The notes: generated by a model not told the origin, from the letters alone. Positions 11,292-22,955 are shown, numbered from the stretch's first letter. The stretch: 64,000 nt of DNA from Diogma glabrata (GCA_963693315.1 OY856188.1:1240001-1304000); one strand, 5' to 3'. Translations and numbers: made by a program.

Positions 11292-11552
11292 CTAATGAAC
11301 ATCGACAATGGACAGGGCAGATAGAGAGTATCTTCTTTGTCTTTTCTTTGTTCCGAAAAATATTTTTGATATAGTTGAAACTTTCTTTATCTTATTTATT
11401 GGTTTTAAAGCAATGTTGATATTATAATTTTTAGCAATTGATTTAATCTTATCAGATAATTGGGGAACAAATTTTAATCCTTTAAATAATTTTGTTGTTG
11501 TAATTGATAAATTTTCCGCACAAGTTTGTGTAGTTAAATTTAAGGCCAACAT
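11292..11552 (-). pseudogene. Penelope-like element fragment (RT to GIY-YIG linker)
   Basis: The 86-residue frame contains LKFVPQLSDKIKSIAKNYNI followed by NIALKPINKIKK. A pattern of proline, Leu-Ser-Lys-Ile, a short helix, Asn-Ile-x-Ile-Ala, Lys-Pro-x-Asn-Lys is characteristic of the segment after the RT core and before the GIY-YIG endonuclease in Penelope-like proteins. Neither the RT catalytic motif nor the GIY-YIG domain is present. It is a short relic. The hammerhead-like element 4 kb upstream may belong to the same superfamily. Confidence 0.45.
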
Positions 11553-11784
11553 AATTCCATTATTAATAATACCATAACTATATAGTTGTTATTTTTTAAT
11601 ATATTTGCAACAGTTTTTATATTCATAGGATGATATTGTTCATCACTTAGTTTTGTCACTTTTTTCCGTCTCACATTATAGTCGTGGTATACCCCACAGT
11701 CGTCCACTCCTTGGGGTACTAACGTATATTTTTTTATTTTTTTTAATCACTTCGGACTGTAAACCGACTCGTGGAACATGGACA

Positions 11785-11975
11785 GTTGAAAATAAGCTGA
11801 ATATGTAATGAAAATTGCTACACATATAGGTCCTACGGAAGTATCCATTATTAAACAATGCAAAGCGTGTTATAAAGATAAATTTAATGCTTGGTTCCAT
11901 GCTTTAATGGAACAACGTTTTTATTCAAGAGTTTCCCCGAATTTGTTTCCGGTTATTATACAAACAAAATCGAAT
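11785..11975 (+). repeat. Unknown fragment shared with 46494-46600
   Basis: About 110 bp here align with 46494-46600 (GCTGAATATGTAATG, TTGCTACACATATAGGTC). In both copies the frame reading ATHIG-TE-S-IK is open at the start. Here it stays open for about 55 residues to KSN and a stop near 11975. I do not recognise the protein. It directly precedes the hAT relic and may be part of the same element, although it does not resemble a hAT N-terminus. Confidence 0.4.
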
Positions 11976-12032
11976 TAATGTTTTTGTCATTATTTGTTCA
12001 AAAGTTTGCGAGTTTATCGATTTAACTGTTGA

Positions 12033-13188
12033 ATGGGTACCTAAAAGAAATTGCCTTGGCATCAATCTCTAACGCAACTAAAAAGTTTGAGTATCAGTAC
12101 GAAGCATAATTACAGATAATGCTCATAATATTACTAAAATGAGAAGATACACAAACTCTTTAAACTTAATACAATATGGATGTTCCGCACACATATTAAA
12201 CCTATTGGCATCAGACTTGGATAATTCTGCACTTATTGATCACATGTTACGTGTATAGTAAAATAGTAAAATATTTTCAAGTTAAAAAAATACCTGCCCC
12301 CCTTTGCAATGGAAACACTCGGAGAGAAGCTGATTTTACTGAAGTTTGGTGGAAAACGAGCAAACCATCGCTATAATAGCAAAAAATTCTCTAGCTGAAG
12401 ATGGTTTAGACTGAAACTACATAGTTAAAGAATTTATTTTCAAAAAGAAAAATGGTTTTTAATTATTTAATAAATTATTGATAAAAATAACATTTTATTT
12501 GTCTTTTGTTGAATATTTGGCGAATGTGGTTTTTTTTTAAAAATACTGTGTGAAATCAAAAAGGCAGTTTGCAAGTAAAATACACGTTATTGTAATGAAT
12601 GCTATAAACAAAGTTTATGCTTAGTTACCTAAAGCAATTAGCACTCGCTATAGACAGAGCTCAAAGAGATCAAATTACTATTGCCGTTCTGATTGAAATT
12701 TGTCATAAACTGGCACTCGATTTTAAATTAAAGCAACCTTTAAAAATATGAGAAACATTTTTATCAAGGAGGCTTTAGATACCTTCGATATTTAGGTATA
12801 CACGTTTTAATAATAACCAAAGAGAAGAAGCATTTACTTATTTAAATAAAATTAATTCAAACTACATTCCATTTGGTGATTTTAGCTGAATAAACACCAT
12901 TTCGAAAATATGTATTTATAGATCTCAGTTAAGACCATCCAATGGTGTTGTGGAATGGAATTACTATTGATGATGCAACTAAGCCAAATAAACAAGGCTT
13001 TTATCTTTATGTGAAGAGTTGTACAATTGAAGCAGGAATTCGGTCTCTTGAGAGACCGTTTTCGTCATTTAAACTTGTGCAATCGAAGCTACGTAGTAGA
13101 CTAGAAAAACATGGAAAATTAACGTTTTTATCTAAATACAAACATCAGAACGAAAAAAAGGAAATATTGATTGAATTTGGGACAATTC
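12033..13188 (+). pseudogene. hAT-superfamily transposase relic
   Basis: hAT transposases cut and paste DNA using an RNase H-like core with an inserted helical domain and a C-terminal dimerisation region. Decayed pieces appear in order over several frames. First comes YLKEIALASISNATKKFEYQ. Then IITDNAHNITKMRR and YGCSAHILNLLASDL (about 12091-12240), the block around the second catalytic Asp. Next is YLKQLALAIDRAQRDQITIA (about 12620-12680). Last is ERPFSSFKLVQSKLRSRLEK (about 13050-13115), matching the dimerisation motif. Several stops and frameshifts separate them, and the N-terminal zinc finger is not seen. It is long dead. No terminal repeats were paired. Confidence 0.7.
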
Positions 13189-14558
13189 TATCATTTCTAA
13201 CATACCCATCCTTTACTTACCAGAATAATTATCGCCAGAAGAACCATCGGAGCATAACATCGATTCTGACGAATCCGACGATTATTGATCATTAATAAGA
13301 AGGTCACTATAACTTTGTGGTTTGTTGGCCTCAGTTAGTTAGTTGGTTAGTTTTTTTTGTTTACAACACAAGTTGGTTGGTTTTTTTTTGTTTACTAATG
13401 TTCAAGTAAATATGTATTTGTTTTAGTAGTTTCAGAATTTCTATTTAGTTTTGGAATTTGTAATTAAAATATTTACCTAAATAGTTTCTTGTTTTTATTT
13501 GGCTATACTATTTGTTGTATAATATTATAGATAAACATATTATTCAAAAATAAATATCAGAATTTGATATATGGGTAGTTCTACACACGAAGAAAGAAAA
13601 TGGAGCTAATTACGGCACGACATGTTTTTTGCGTATAAGTTCTGGCAAGTAGTTTTAGTTAAAGTTGATGGCGTTCTTTCAACTTTTCTGAATGTGGCCA
13701 GTCAAAAAAAAAAATAAAAATACAAGACTCAAAATTAAAAAATACCCTTCTTGCTCCTAAATTAACTCAAAATTATCTCAAACTACGAAATAAACATTTA
13801 TTTAAGTCAAATACCGCTTTTAAACTTCCAGGGGACTGAGACTGATAATTTATCAGTATTTCGCTCAAAAGTGACAAAATTACGTCTAAAAAAACGGATT
13901 CTATACCAATTCAATACATATATTCACGATGTATAAAACTACAAAATTACCTGTAATTAAAATACTTTTTACGAAAATACTTGCCAGGGGACTGATAATT
14001 TGACTGGACAACACACGATCTTGCTAGTAATGATATAATTTGACTGGACAACACACAATCTTGCTAGTAATGATGACTGTTTTGATTGATAAAACCTCGG
14101 ACTATAAGTAAAACACTTGCAATATTATATTTATTGAACTTCAATTAATTCCTGTGACGAGCGATAACTTGATAGAAATATGAATTTCCAATATTTTCAC
14201 TGTGTTTTGATTGGGTAGGAGAATAATAAAAAATTCGTGCGGGACAAACTTTAATAGGATATATCTTATATGAAATATAGAGTAATGTTATGATTATTTA
14301 CACATTATTAAAGCATCATTATTCAAAATTATTTCTACAGTGTAAATTTGTCTCTACACACTTAGAATCATTGATTATTTAGTTTACCATCTTTGACTTT
14401 CAAGGTGGGACACGCCAGGGGACTGATAATTTGACGTTTTGAATAAGTTTTTTTTGTAAGAAATATATTTCGAAACGGGTTTATTTAGGGTGACCAGCTA
14501 TAGACATAGTTATAAGGTTTACAAATTTCATTTGAAAAAAAAAATTTTTTTTTTCATA
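13189..14558. other. Noncoding stretch with recurring CAGGGGACTGATAATTTGAC motif
   Basis: The 20-bp motif occurs at 13985-14004 and 14416-14435. A version with a 4-bp insertion starts at 13829. All are on the plus strand. Poly(GT)-like TAGTTGGTTAG runs lie near 13330-13390. No gene was seen. The motif may be a transposon end, but no inverted partner was found. Confidence 0.5.
14001..14074 (+). repeat. 40-bp direct duplication
   Basis: TGACTGGACAACACACGATC and the following 20 bases are repeated immediately, with one base changed. The duplication starts at the end of one of the CAGGGGACTG motifs. Confidence 0.8.
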
Positions 14559-15346
14559 TTAACCCATTTCGAACCGAGTTGCAGAAACTATTTTCTCGGA
14601 CAAAACCAAATGCTTTTTTATAGTAATTTGATGCTCCTAAGCCCGAATCTGAGATAGTAAATAAATAATATTTTACCGTTTTCCTGGAAAATGGAAAAGT
14701 TTACTGTTCGTTTCATCGAACGCTGGCGCTGAGTCTACATATTTAAAAACACACCAACAAATTTATGTTTTAAATAATTTTATGATTTAATTTAGATTTT
14801 TATTTATATTAGATTTAGATAAAGTGGTATTTATTAAAACAATGCACATGAATATGCTTATTGCATTTTTGACACATGAAAATTGTGGGTTTGCCACATG
14901 AAAATTGTGGGTTTGCCTTTTAGTTAACACCTACGAGGCTTATTTTCAAGTTGACGCACAATAATGTGGTCACCAGAAACGTCTGGTAAATGACGTGGTC
15001 TCTCAAACTCCTGGTCATCATCCACATTTTCCATATTGTCATTTGTTGATAAAAGGCTTTCTGTGACCATTACCTTGAAGTCAATTTGACTTAATGTTTT
15101 TTCATTCTTATATTTTGCGATGAGACAGTGCAACTTCCATGCATTGGCCATTGAAGGATTAAGTGTAGAGATCCATAGAGGCCAAGACCACTTCTTACCA
15201 CGAATGTTTACACGGTAGTTTTGGACACCAATATCATGCAGGCTCACTCCTCCCATACCTTTATGATAGTTATAAAGCATTGCCGGTTGATCGTAGTGTA
15301 TTTGTTTTGACTTCTCATTTGATTTTTTTGTCTCTGGTTTTTTTCC

Positions 15347-16847
15347 TAAAAATGGCAAATCACCAGGTATCGATGGAATCCCTGCAGAACTACTTAAGAA
15401 TGGAGGAGCAGCTCTGGTCTCACGTATATATGATCTGATTCTTGCAATCTGGGACCAAGAAGAACTACCTGCTGAATGGAAAACAGCTCTCATTGTTCCG
15501 CTACATAAAAAAGGTGACCGCCTAAAGTGTGCAAATTATCGTGGAATCGCACTGTTGAACACTGCATATAAAATACTAGCTAATGTCGTACTCGCTCGGC
15601 TCATCCCGTTTGCCGAATCTATCATCGGCGACTATCAGTGTGGTTTTCGTCCCAACCGTTCAACCACAGATCAATGTTTTACCTTAAGGATGATTCTGGA
15701 AAAATGTTGGGAGTACAACATCAGCATTCACCAGCTCTACGTTGATTTCAAGCAAGCATATGATAGCATCATCCGCGACAACCTCTGGTCTGCACTCATA
15801 TGCCTTGGTATTCCAGAGAAACTTGTTTCTCTGTGCAAACTCACAACATCGGGATCAAACTGTAGAATAGTAATCGAAGGGTCAGTTTCTGACTCTTTTG
15901 ATATAACATCAGGTGTTCGACAAGGTGATGCACTCGCACCCGTACTATTTAATTTGGCGCTTGAGTACGCGATAAGAAAAAGCCGCATTAAGACACAAAA
16001 CTGTATATTTAACAAATCTAGTCAAATTCTTGGCTATGCAGATGATATTGTGCTTCTCGGACGTAGAACAAGCGATATCAAGGATAGTCTCTCTCGGCTT
16101 GAAAGAAATGCTAAACGACTTGGATTATGCATTAACACCGGCAAGACTAAACTATTAACAACATCCAGGAATAAACCTCCCGGCAATCTGAATACTGGCG
16201 ACTATGAAGTGGAACGTGTGGAAAACTTCAAATACCTCGGGTCTGTAATAACATCGTCAAATGACATGCAGGCAGATATTAAAGCTCGTGTCTCAGCCGC
16301 ATACAGAGTTTTCTACGCATACTCAAAACTTTTGCGATCTAAACATCTTTCGCAGTCGTGCAAACTCACACTTTACAAAGCATTAATTCGACCTGTGCTT
16401 ACCTTTGGAAGCGAAAGCTGGACACTGACTTCCTCCGATTGTAGAATTTTATCAACATTCGAGAGGAAAGTCATACGAACAATTTATGGTCCATGTAAAG
16501 TTGCTGAAAATCAGTATAGAATCCGAATGAATCATGAAATCAGACAGCTTCTTGGAGGCTGCGATGTAATCGGATTCATTAAATCTAACCGGATTAGATG
16601 GTTTGGTCATGTAGAAAGGGCACCATTAGATAGAATGATTAAAAAAGCGTCCCAACAACAACCAGCTGGTGTTCGTCGAAGAGGAAGACCTAGACAACGC
16701 TGGCGTGATGACATCATCCAAGACCTTCGTGATATAGGATGTCGAAACTGGGGTCAACTGGTCATGGAACGAGACGATTGGAAGCTGATTGCACAGACGG
16801 CAAAATCCCTCCATGGGATGTAAACGCCAGAGAGAGAGAGAGAGAGA
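15347..16847 (+). mobile_element. RTE-type LINE, 5'-truncated, inserted in piggyBac
   Basis: The insertion is bounded by an exact 11-bp target duplication GGTTTTTTTCC (15336-15346 and 16848-16858), and the piggyBac transposase resumes on each side. The 5' end starts inside the RT domain. The 3' end is an (AG)n tail just after the stop codon, not poly(A), and the second copy near 44410 ends the same way. Simple-repeat tails are typical of RTE-clade elements. Confidence 0.93.
15348..16823 (+). pseudogene. RTE reverse transcriptase, N-terminally truncated
   Basis: The frame is open from the insertion point to the TAA at 16821, about 491 codons. It opens with NGKSPGIDGIPAELL, the early RT region. 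From the first internal Met (15555) the motifs are YVDFKQAYD (catalytic Asp at residue 64), SGVRQGDALAPVLFNLAL (119-136) and LGYADDIVLLGR (YADD at 161-164). After the RT comes the RTE C-terminal region with RWFGHVERAP, RRRGRPRQRWRDD and a final DDWK. The endonuclease domain is missing, so it cannot retrotranspose. The lack of stops suggests a young insertion. It would lack its own promoter. Confidence 0.9.
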
Positions 16848-18569
16848 GGTTTTTTTCCAGCGGATAGCAGAATGTAGAGGTAATATTTGGTCATAATTTG
16901 TAGCCATTGTGACCTTTTTGTTGTCCTGCCATCGACACAAAGTAATTTTATTAGTCGAATCAAACATATAGTCATGTTGACCACGAGGTAAAGCTGTTCC
17001 AGTTTTTAATTTATTTCCTCCACCTGCAACACGATTACTACGAACAGTTCAGTGGCACATATTCCTTTTTTAGCCAAAAACATAGCAAATGATAGCTTGT
17101 AAAGTAATTGTCGAAAAACACCTCGTGATTCTCAGGAAACTCTACGTTTTGAAGTAATCTCAACACAACATCCGCACCAATTCCAACATAAGTATTATAT
17201 TTGTCACTTTATCCACAATAAGGTATAAAGCTAAATAGGTAGCTTTCAGCAGACCCAAGACACCATAGCTTGTATCCAAAAAGAATTGGTTTGCTTGGCA
17301 GCATATGTATTAGTTTCAGTTATTATATGACGCAAAACTTCATCATCATAAAACTTGTTGAATAATTCAATAGGTGATAAATCTTTTAATTTTTCACCTA
17401 GTTCGGTTTTCATATCAGCTAAAGGTGCAGGGTTAGGTGCTATATTATATTTAAATTGTTTTCGGTTTCGGTTTCTGAACCATTTTGGTTTACCAAAAGA
17501 AGTTAATGGTTTATAATCATATTTTGCTTTCTTTTGTCTTGGTTCTTGATGAATAGATGGTCCAGGTTGGGGTTCTTCAACGATAAACTCACTTTCTTTA
17601 GTATCTTCAACAGAATTTTTTGAAGTTTCAACTTCAACACACCAGCCACATCGCCAAAAATATTACAATTAACATCAGGATTCAAAAGTATAAAATTATC
17701 ATCAATATCTTCTTCATCGCTTAATTCACCAACCCGATCAGGTGGAAGAATGTTAATATTAGAAATATTATCAACTTCTTCATCTCCATCACGCCAGTTA
17801 TCAATAATTTGTTCCAATTCACGCATTGTCAAAAGCTTTCGACGCGACATTATATAACTACAAATTTTATACAATTAATAAACATACGAAGCAAAGAATG
17901 AACGTTAAAACAAATGTTCTGTATAAAATCTGTACTTACCCTTTTTTATGTATACTCAATTTTAACAAAACAAAATCACATGAATTAATAAACGTCTATT
18001 TTCTTCAAAATAGCGATAACAAATGAGAAAAAATTTCATAAAAATGATGAAATGCAATTTTAGTACAAAATTTGATTATTCTAGGGTTCGTGCCAGTGTT
18101 CGATGAAACGAACACTTAACTTAACGTACATCTGGAAGCACCCCAATGTTTCCAATAAATATGAAAACTGTTTCTATGAGTAATCTCATCCATTGGCACA
18201 AATTCGTCATCATTAGTTGTTCGATTTTTGTTCGTTTAGTATTTTATATAATTATTCAAAAATATGTCTAAAAACAAGGGTGTTTTGCAAGAGGGGTTGT
18301 GGTAGGAAGGGGAGGCTTGAGCCACCATAGAATTTCTTTGTCGAATACACAACACATTAAAGGAGCTAACCATACTAAGCTCACCATGAATTACTATTAC
18401 CATCATAGGTAAAAAAATTTTAGAAAAAAAGCAATTTCACTGTTCGATGAAACGAACAGAGGATCGAAATGGGTTAATATACGAAATAAGCAGAGCCGTC
18501 CAAAATTCCTATGTTTGTATACAAATATATATCGAATATTTTTATATTTATATATAAATATCATGATAT

Positions 18570-19035
18570 TAACCAACCTTGGTTTGTGACCCATACATCA
18601 CCACCGGTTTAATCAAAGTCTTGTATAACTTAAGTTTGGTGTTAGTTGACACATACGGTGTTCCAAGGAGAGGTTTTATTGAGTAGAAAGATGCAGCAAT
18701 TCGAGCTTTTATACTTGTAAGTATGCTGTTGGGTCAAGCATTGATCACAAATATTTAAGAGACTCAACTCTCTCGGTTCGTTCTTCGCCGCACATTCTCT
18801 TGGAACGTTCCTATGCTTGGTTTTATCATAATTAATTTGCAGACCAATATGTCTAGCACTACTCTCAGGCGACTTGAAAGTCTTACTCATAACAGCTTCA
18901 CTTCGGCTGAGGAGCGTAACATTATCAGCGTAAGCGATCATCTGTAGTGAGTTTACTGACAAGATATTGTTATTAGGTGGAAGTTTCTTTATGACCGCAC
19001 ACATATTTCAAGGCTAAATTAAAGAGTATTGAAGA
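18570..19035 (-). pseudogene. Non-LTR reverse transcriptase fragment
   Basis: On the minus strand a decayed RT reads from LFNLALKYV (about 19025) to LQMIAYADNVTLLSRSEAVM, where the normal YADD active site reads YADN. It continues with ARHIGLQINYDKTKH and KLYKTLIKPVVMYGSQTK (about 18580-18630). The order matches an RTE-like or related LINE, but the sequence differs from the RTE copies at 15.3 and 42.3 kb. The altered catalytic residue, indels and short length show it is a relic. Confidence 0.75.
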
Positions 19036-19559
19036 GATAGATAGCAATAACTTGTATTAAACCCAGTGGCGGATTATGCCTTTAAGGGGCCTGAGGCGGA
19101 ACAAAATTTTGGGGCCAAATTTAAGATTTTACCAAAAATATTATATGTATTTCTGACTAAAAAACATTTTTATTTTTTAAATTTTTTAATAAAAAATTTG
19201 AAAATTTGAAAGAAATCCAAAATCATTGATGAAAACTTAAAACTCAAATATACTTCAAATACTTATCTGGATTTTATGTTTTTATCAATAATTTTGCGAT
19301 TAATATAATAACAGCCCATTGCAAATAAAGTTTTAGTGTTAATATTCATTCGTAACAGTGGAACTTTTCAAAACAAAATGTTTTTTCTACGATCAGTGGC
19401 GTACGCAGGATTGAGCTATGGGGGGGTTTAGATAAAAAATTTAAGTTGAGTTCCGTTTTTATACGGAACACTACTGTTGAGACTACGATGTGTATTCTGT
19501 AGTCTGTTGTAATAAAATCGGTTATCTCATGAACTATAAATCCTATGGCCCTGAAATTT
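19036..19559. other. Noncoding stretch with hAT-like end motifs
   Basis: CAGTGGCGGATTATGCC (19064-19080) and CAGTGGCGTACGCAGG (from 19394) resemble ends of some hAT-type elements (CAGTGGCG start). No matching inverted ends were found. Confidence 0.35.
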
Positions 19560-20670
19560 AAGATGCGTATAAACCTAACCTGATGACCCTGAAAATGACA
19601 GATACAAAAAATATGGTTTCCGTTTGTTTTACGGGGTGCAATGTAAGGTCTTTAAAAAAATACTTTTTTTTACCGAGTCAAGTAGGGTATGATATGAAAG
19701 GGCTTGAATTCAAAATGCCCTTAAAAATGCATTTTATAATTTTTTACTGTACAGTTTTTTCAATAAAATTGTATAATAGCGTTTTTTCATGTTTTCTTTC
19801 CCCACTTAGTTTCAAACCTATTTAATAAAACAACTTCAAAAGCCTTAGGAAATATAGAAAAAGTGGTATCTTTTGAACGAAAAATATAGCGAAGTGTAAA
19901 ATACTCATAATCGTATTTATTAAGAGGGTGGAAATGAGAAGGGGGGAAACACCATTTAAAACCCAGCCATGTGAGATATCATATGAACGAGCACTTAATT
20001 CAAGAAACATTGTAATTATTTTTAGAATTTTGCAGTGCACAGTTTTTTGAATTATTGTCAAACAAGTGCAACAAAAAGTTGGTCCTACCCCTTGGGTTTC
20101 GAGATTAATTGACAGAAAAATTCGAAAAAATTCATAGAAAAAGGAAGTTTGATTAACTCTGAACGAAAACTATAGCGAAGTGTCACTTAATTATTTTTCT
20201 GAGGGGGTGAGATGGGAAAAGGGTGAAACAATCTTTTTTTGACCCTAACAAGTGGATAGAGCGAATGAAAGAGCACTTAATTTAAGAAACATTGTAATTT
20301 TTTTTAAATGTTACGGTGCACAGGTTTTGAATCATTGTCAAAAAAGTGCAACTGAAAGTTGGTCCCCCTCCTGCCTACGTTTCGACGTTGATTGACAGAA
20401 AAATTTGAAAAAACGGACAGTGATAGGAAATTTGATAAACCCTGATCTAAAACTATAGCAAAGTGCCACAAAATTATTTTTCTGTATTTTGGGGGGGTGA
20501 AATTGAGGAAGAGAGAAAAAAATCATTTTTGATCCTAACAATAAGGGGTGTCATAGGAAAGAGCACTTAGGAGTGTCATAGGGGAGTCAAGGGGAGTTAA
20601 GGGGAGTCATAGGAAAGAGAAACATTGTAAGTTTTTTTAAAATTTTGTGGTGCGCAGTTTTTGAATTATC
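19560..20670 (+). repeat. ~285-bp tandem array, about three units
   Basis: The landmark GAACGAAAACTATAGCGAAG recurs at 19875, 20161 and 20444. AAACATTGTAA followed by a T-run and GTGC(A/G)CAG recurs at about 20010, 20295 and 20625. Units have diverged to perhaps 75-80% identity, with a local GGGGAGT(C/T)A expansion in the last. No protein is encoded. The left edge is indistinct. Confidence 0.75.
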
Positions 20671-21490
20671 AATTCTTATTGAATTGTTATTTATTATTGA
20701 ATGTCAATTATTATTGAATTGTTATTTGAATTAATAATGTATATTTTCCAATTTAAACCATTTACAAGTTGGTGTGATTGCATATCTCCTTAGTTACCTT
20801 AAACTGCTATTGCTAATATTTAACGAGATTTAATATTTTGTGTATAATTTGGATCAGTTTTCAATTGACATTGCTATTGACATTTACGAGGAAAAAATCA
20901 GTTTTATCACATAAAATATTTTTTATCATAGGCGGTATAGTCTGGCGATATAAAAAGTCTGCAACACAACTTTATTTAAATTATTGTTGTCAGTTTGTTG
21001 ATTCACGGAACCCTCGGCGAGCGACTTTTATTCGCACTTGACCAACTTTTTTTATATTTAAAGGTTAAAAAATAAAATAAAAAATCGGTATTTAACATTT
21101 AACACAATCGGTATCTAAATATAATATAAATATATGGTTATGAATTATAATATGTACAAATACAAAATAAATACTGTTATTATGAAATAAGGGATCTGAT
21201 ACAGACAATTAGGTTTTTACTATAGTAAATTTAAATTTAAGTGTATATTAGAGTGGCCAAATTCTTTCATATGTGAATAAAGGCGCAAAACAACAAATTT
21301 CTTGCTTAACAAACAAAACATGTAAAATCAGGAAAAATTTGCATATCCAATTTACAAAGTTCCGATCAATCGGTATTAAGTTTAATATTTCACGGATGGA
21401 TGTTTAATTTTTCTTAATTGCTTCACAAAATTGCTTCATATATAGGAAATCCGTCGGTCAGACAAATTATGTTCCATAGACAAATTATTA
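20671..21490. other. AT-rich stretch with a GC-rich 3'-end-like motif
   Basis: Mostly simple sequence. At about 21006-21050 the run ACGGAACCCTCGGCGAGCGA, then ATTCGCACTTGACCAAC and a T-run, resembles a conserved tail I recall from many lepidopteran repeats. That resemblance is from memory and unverified. Confidence 0.35.
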
Positions 21491-22955
21491 CCCATACAAG
21501 GTTGTACAATTTGTCCAGTAATGGTCCATTACTGGCACACCGAAAAAAAACGTTGGTAGAATCAACTACAAAGCTTGTTTGATTTTGCGTCTAATATGAA
21601 CGTGGTTATTTTTACCAATGTAGCATTGTCAATTTATTTTAAAAAACGTAACAATTTTCATTATTTAAATCAACAACGGCGTGATCAATTTCCCGGTTCA
21701 AATAATCACAAATCATAGTTGAATTAAGTAGTTTGTTCATGTTTTTGTTTGAGAATTATTGTGTTTGTTCAAATAAAAAACGAGGAGAAACAAAATTCGT
21801 TTAATGATAATAACAATAAACAAAAGAATAGAAAAATAAAAAGTTTTTTTATATATTTTAACATGGCTGGTAAATAAAACATTTTAGGAAATAATTTACA
21901 TGCGTTTAATTGAATTGAATAATTTTAATATTATCTGCACATAAAATTAGGTGCGAAAGAAATTTTCTTGTGAATATAATATCAACAATCTAGTTAAATT
22001 AGTAGGCCCTTTCCATAATTAAGTTTAGCGATTTAAAAAAATTAGTATATTTTTATAATATTTTTTATTTGTCTTGTTTCATGTCGATTTATCGATATTT
22101 TAATTTAATTTTTCATAATAATGAGAAAATTATGGAAAACTAGTATCATTTTCTACACATAATTCAAATATTTAAATTTTTGATTTCTGAATTTTGGTCT
22201 TTTAAATTGTATCATTAAAAAAATGGCGAAAAAATGAACGCATCCTTTACATACAAAATCACACTCATACATTTCCTATTTAGAACGTAAATATACGAAC
22301 GCTATCTTTATGCATAAAAATGTTTGTCGGGTTTGATGCGAAATACATACTTCTAATATAAAAAATTTCAAATATTATATTTACGAAAAAAACGAACCCA
22401 TATACAAACATCGATAGCAGCACAAACAAAACAAAGATGTACCAAACCAATAGATTTAATACGGAGTGTTGCTTGATTCTATCACAAACGTATTCAATAC
22501 CACTATTTTAAGTCTAATTTTTAATTTATGTACCACGTTTGTAGTCAATTGAAAATTAAATCAACCACGGCATTGTTGCTCAAAAATGAAATCATAGTTG
22601 TCTCAACTACAAACATGAACAAATCAAATATGTTTGTGATACTTATTTTTATATATCAACAACGGTTAAATTGTTAATTTAAATACGGAGCGTTGGTTTA
22701 TTCAATCATAAACGTATTTAATTCCCCAATTTTCACTTAATGCTCGATTAACAATACAACATGTTTGAATCAACCAAGATTTTTTCTTTCGGTGTATTTT
22801 ATATTTTTTTTTAATGGCGGAGTACTGGCAGTCATGTTTGCCATTACTCAACCATTCTTGCAACTGAACCAGTTGCATGGGGAGTTTTGAATTTTTTCCG
22901 CCATTTTTATTTTATTTTAAATTACTTTGTATTTAATTTATTTAAATTTACATAT
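21491..22955 (-). mobile_element. TIR family M, broken copy with nested insertion
   Basis: The first 47 bp (CCCATACAAGGTTGTACAAT...) are the family terminal repeat. After an inserted element (21538-22794) the sequence resumes with the family interior in reverse orientation (AATGGCGGAGTACTGGCA, then CAACTGAACCAGTTGCA). It breaks at 22955 where the solo LTR sits. The stretch between the TIR and the interior has been deleted or replaced. Confidence 0.7.
21538..22794. mobile_element. Non-autonomous TIR element (CACCGAAAAAAAACG ends)
   Basis: It starts CACCGAAAAAAAACGTTGGT and ends ACCAAGATTTTTTCTTTCGGTG. The inverted match covers the terminal ~30 bp with GAATCAAC next to it. About 1.26 kb with no coding frame. 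The interior repeats variants of ATCAAC(A/C)ACGG and AACTACAAAC in both orientations. No clear target duplication. The superfamily is not recognised. Confidence 0.6.

Larger units (their letters stand above)
14924..17850 (-). pseudogene. piggyBac-type transposase, broken
   Basis: piggyBac transposases excise and insert DNA at TTAA with a DDD-type RNase H-like core. The start is MSRRKLLTMRELEQIIDNW (ATG at 17850), with an acidic N-terminus. After a frameshift near 17640 come SPIELFNKFYDDEVLRHI and ETNTYAAKQTN, which are piggyBac N-domain. FPENHEVFFDNYFTSYHLL (about 17070-17150) carries a conserved core Asp. ITLCRWQDNKK (about 16910-16950) and GMGGVSLHDIGVQNY (about 15210-15260) follow. It ends with the C-terminal basic tail and stop at 14924. 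Several stops, a probable internal deletion before 17230, and the LINE insertion make it non-functional. The coding length without the insert is about 470 codons, shorter than usual for the family. Confidence 0.88.
14563..18473 (-). mobile_element. piggyBac element, interrupted by an RTE LINE
   Basis: The ends are CCCATTTCGAACC (14563) and GGATCGAAATGGG (to 18473), inverted copies with small differences, flanked on both sides by TTAA (14559-14562 and 18474-18477). TTAA duplication with CCC...GGG ends is diagnostic of piggyBac. Sub-terminal GTTCGATGAAACGAAC-type repeats lie near 14706, 18098 and 18442. Transposase remnants run on the minus strand. Removing the LINE at 15347-16847 leaves an element of about 2.4 kb. 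Confidence 0.92.
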
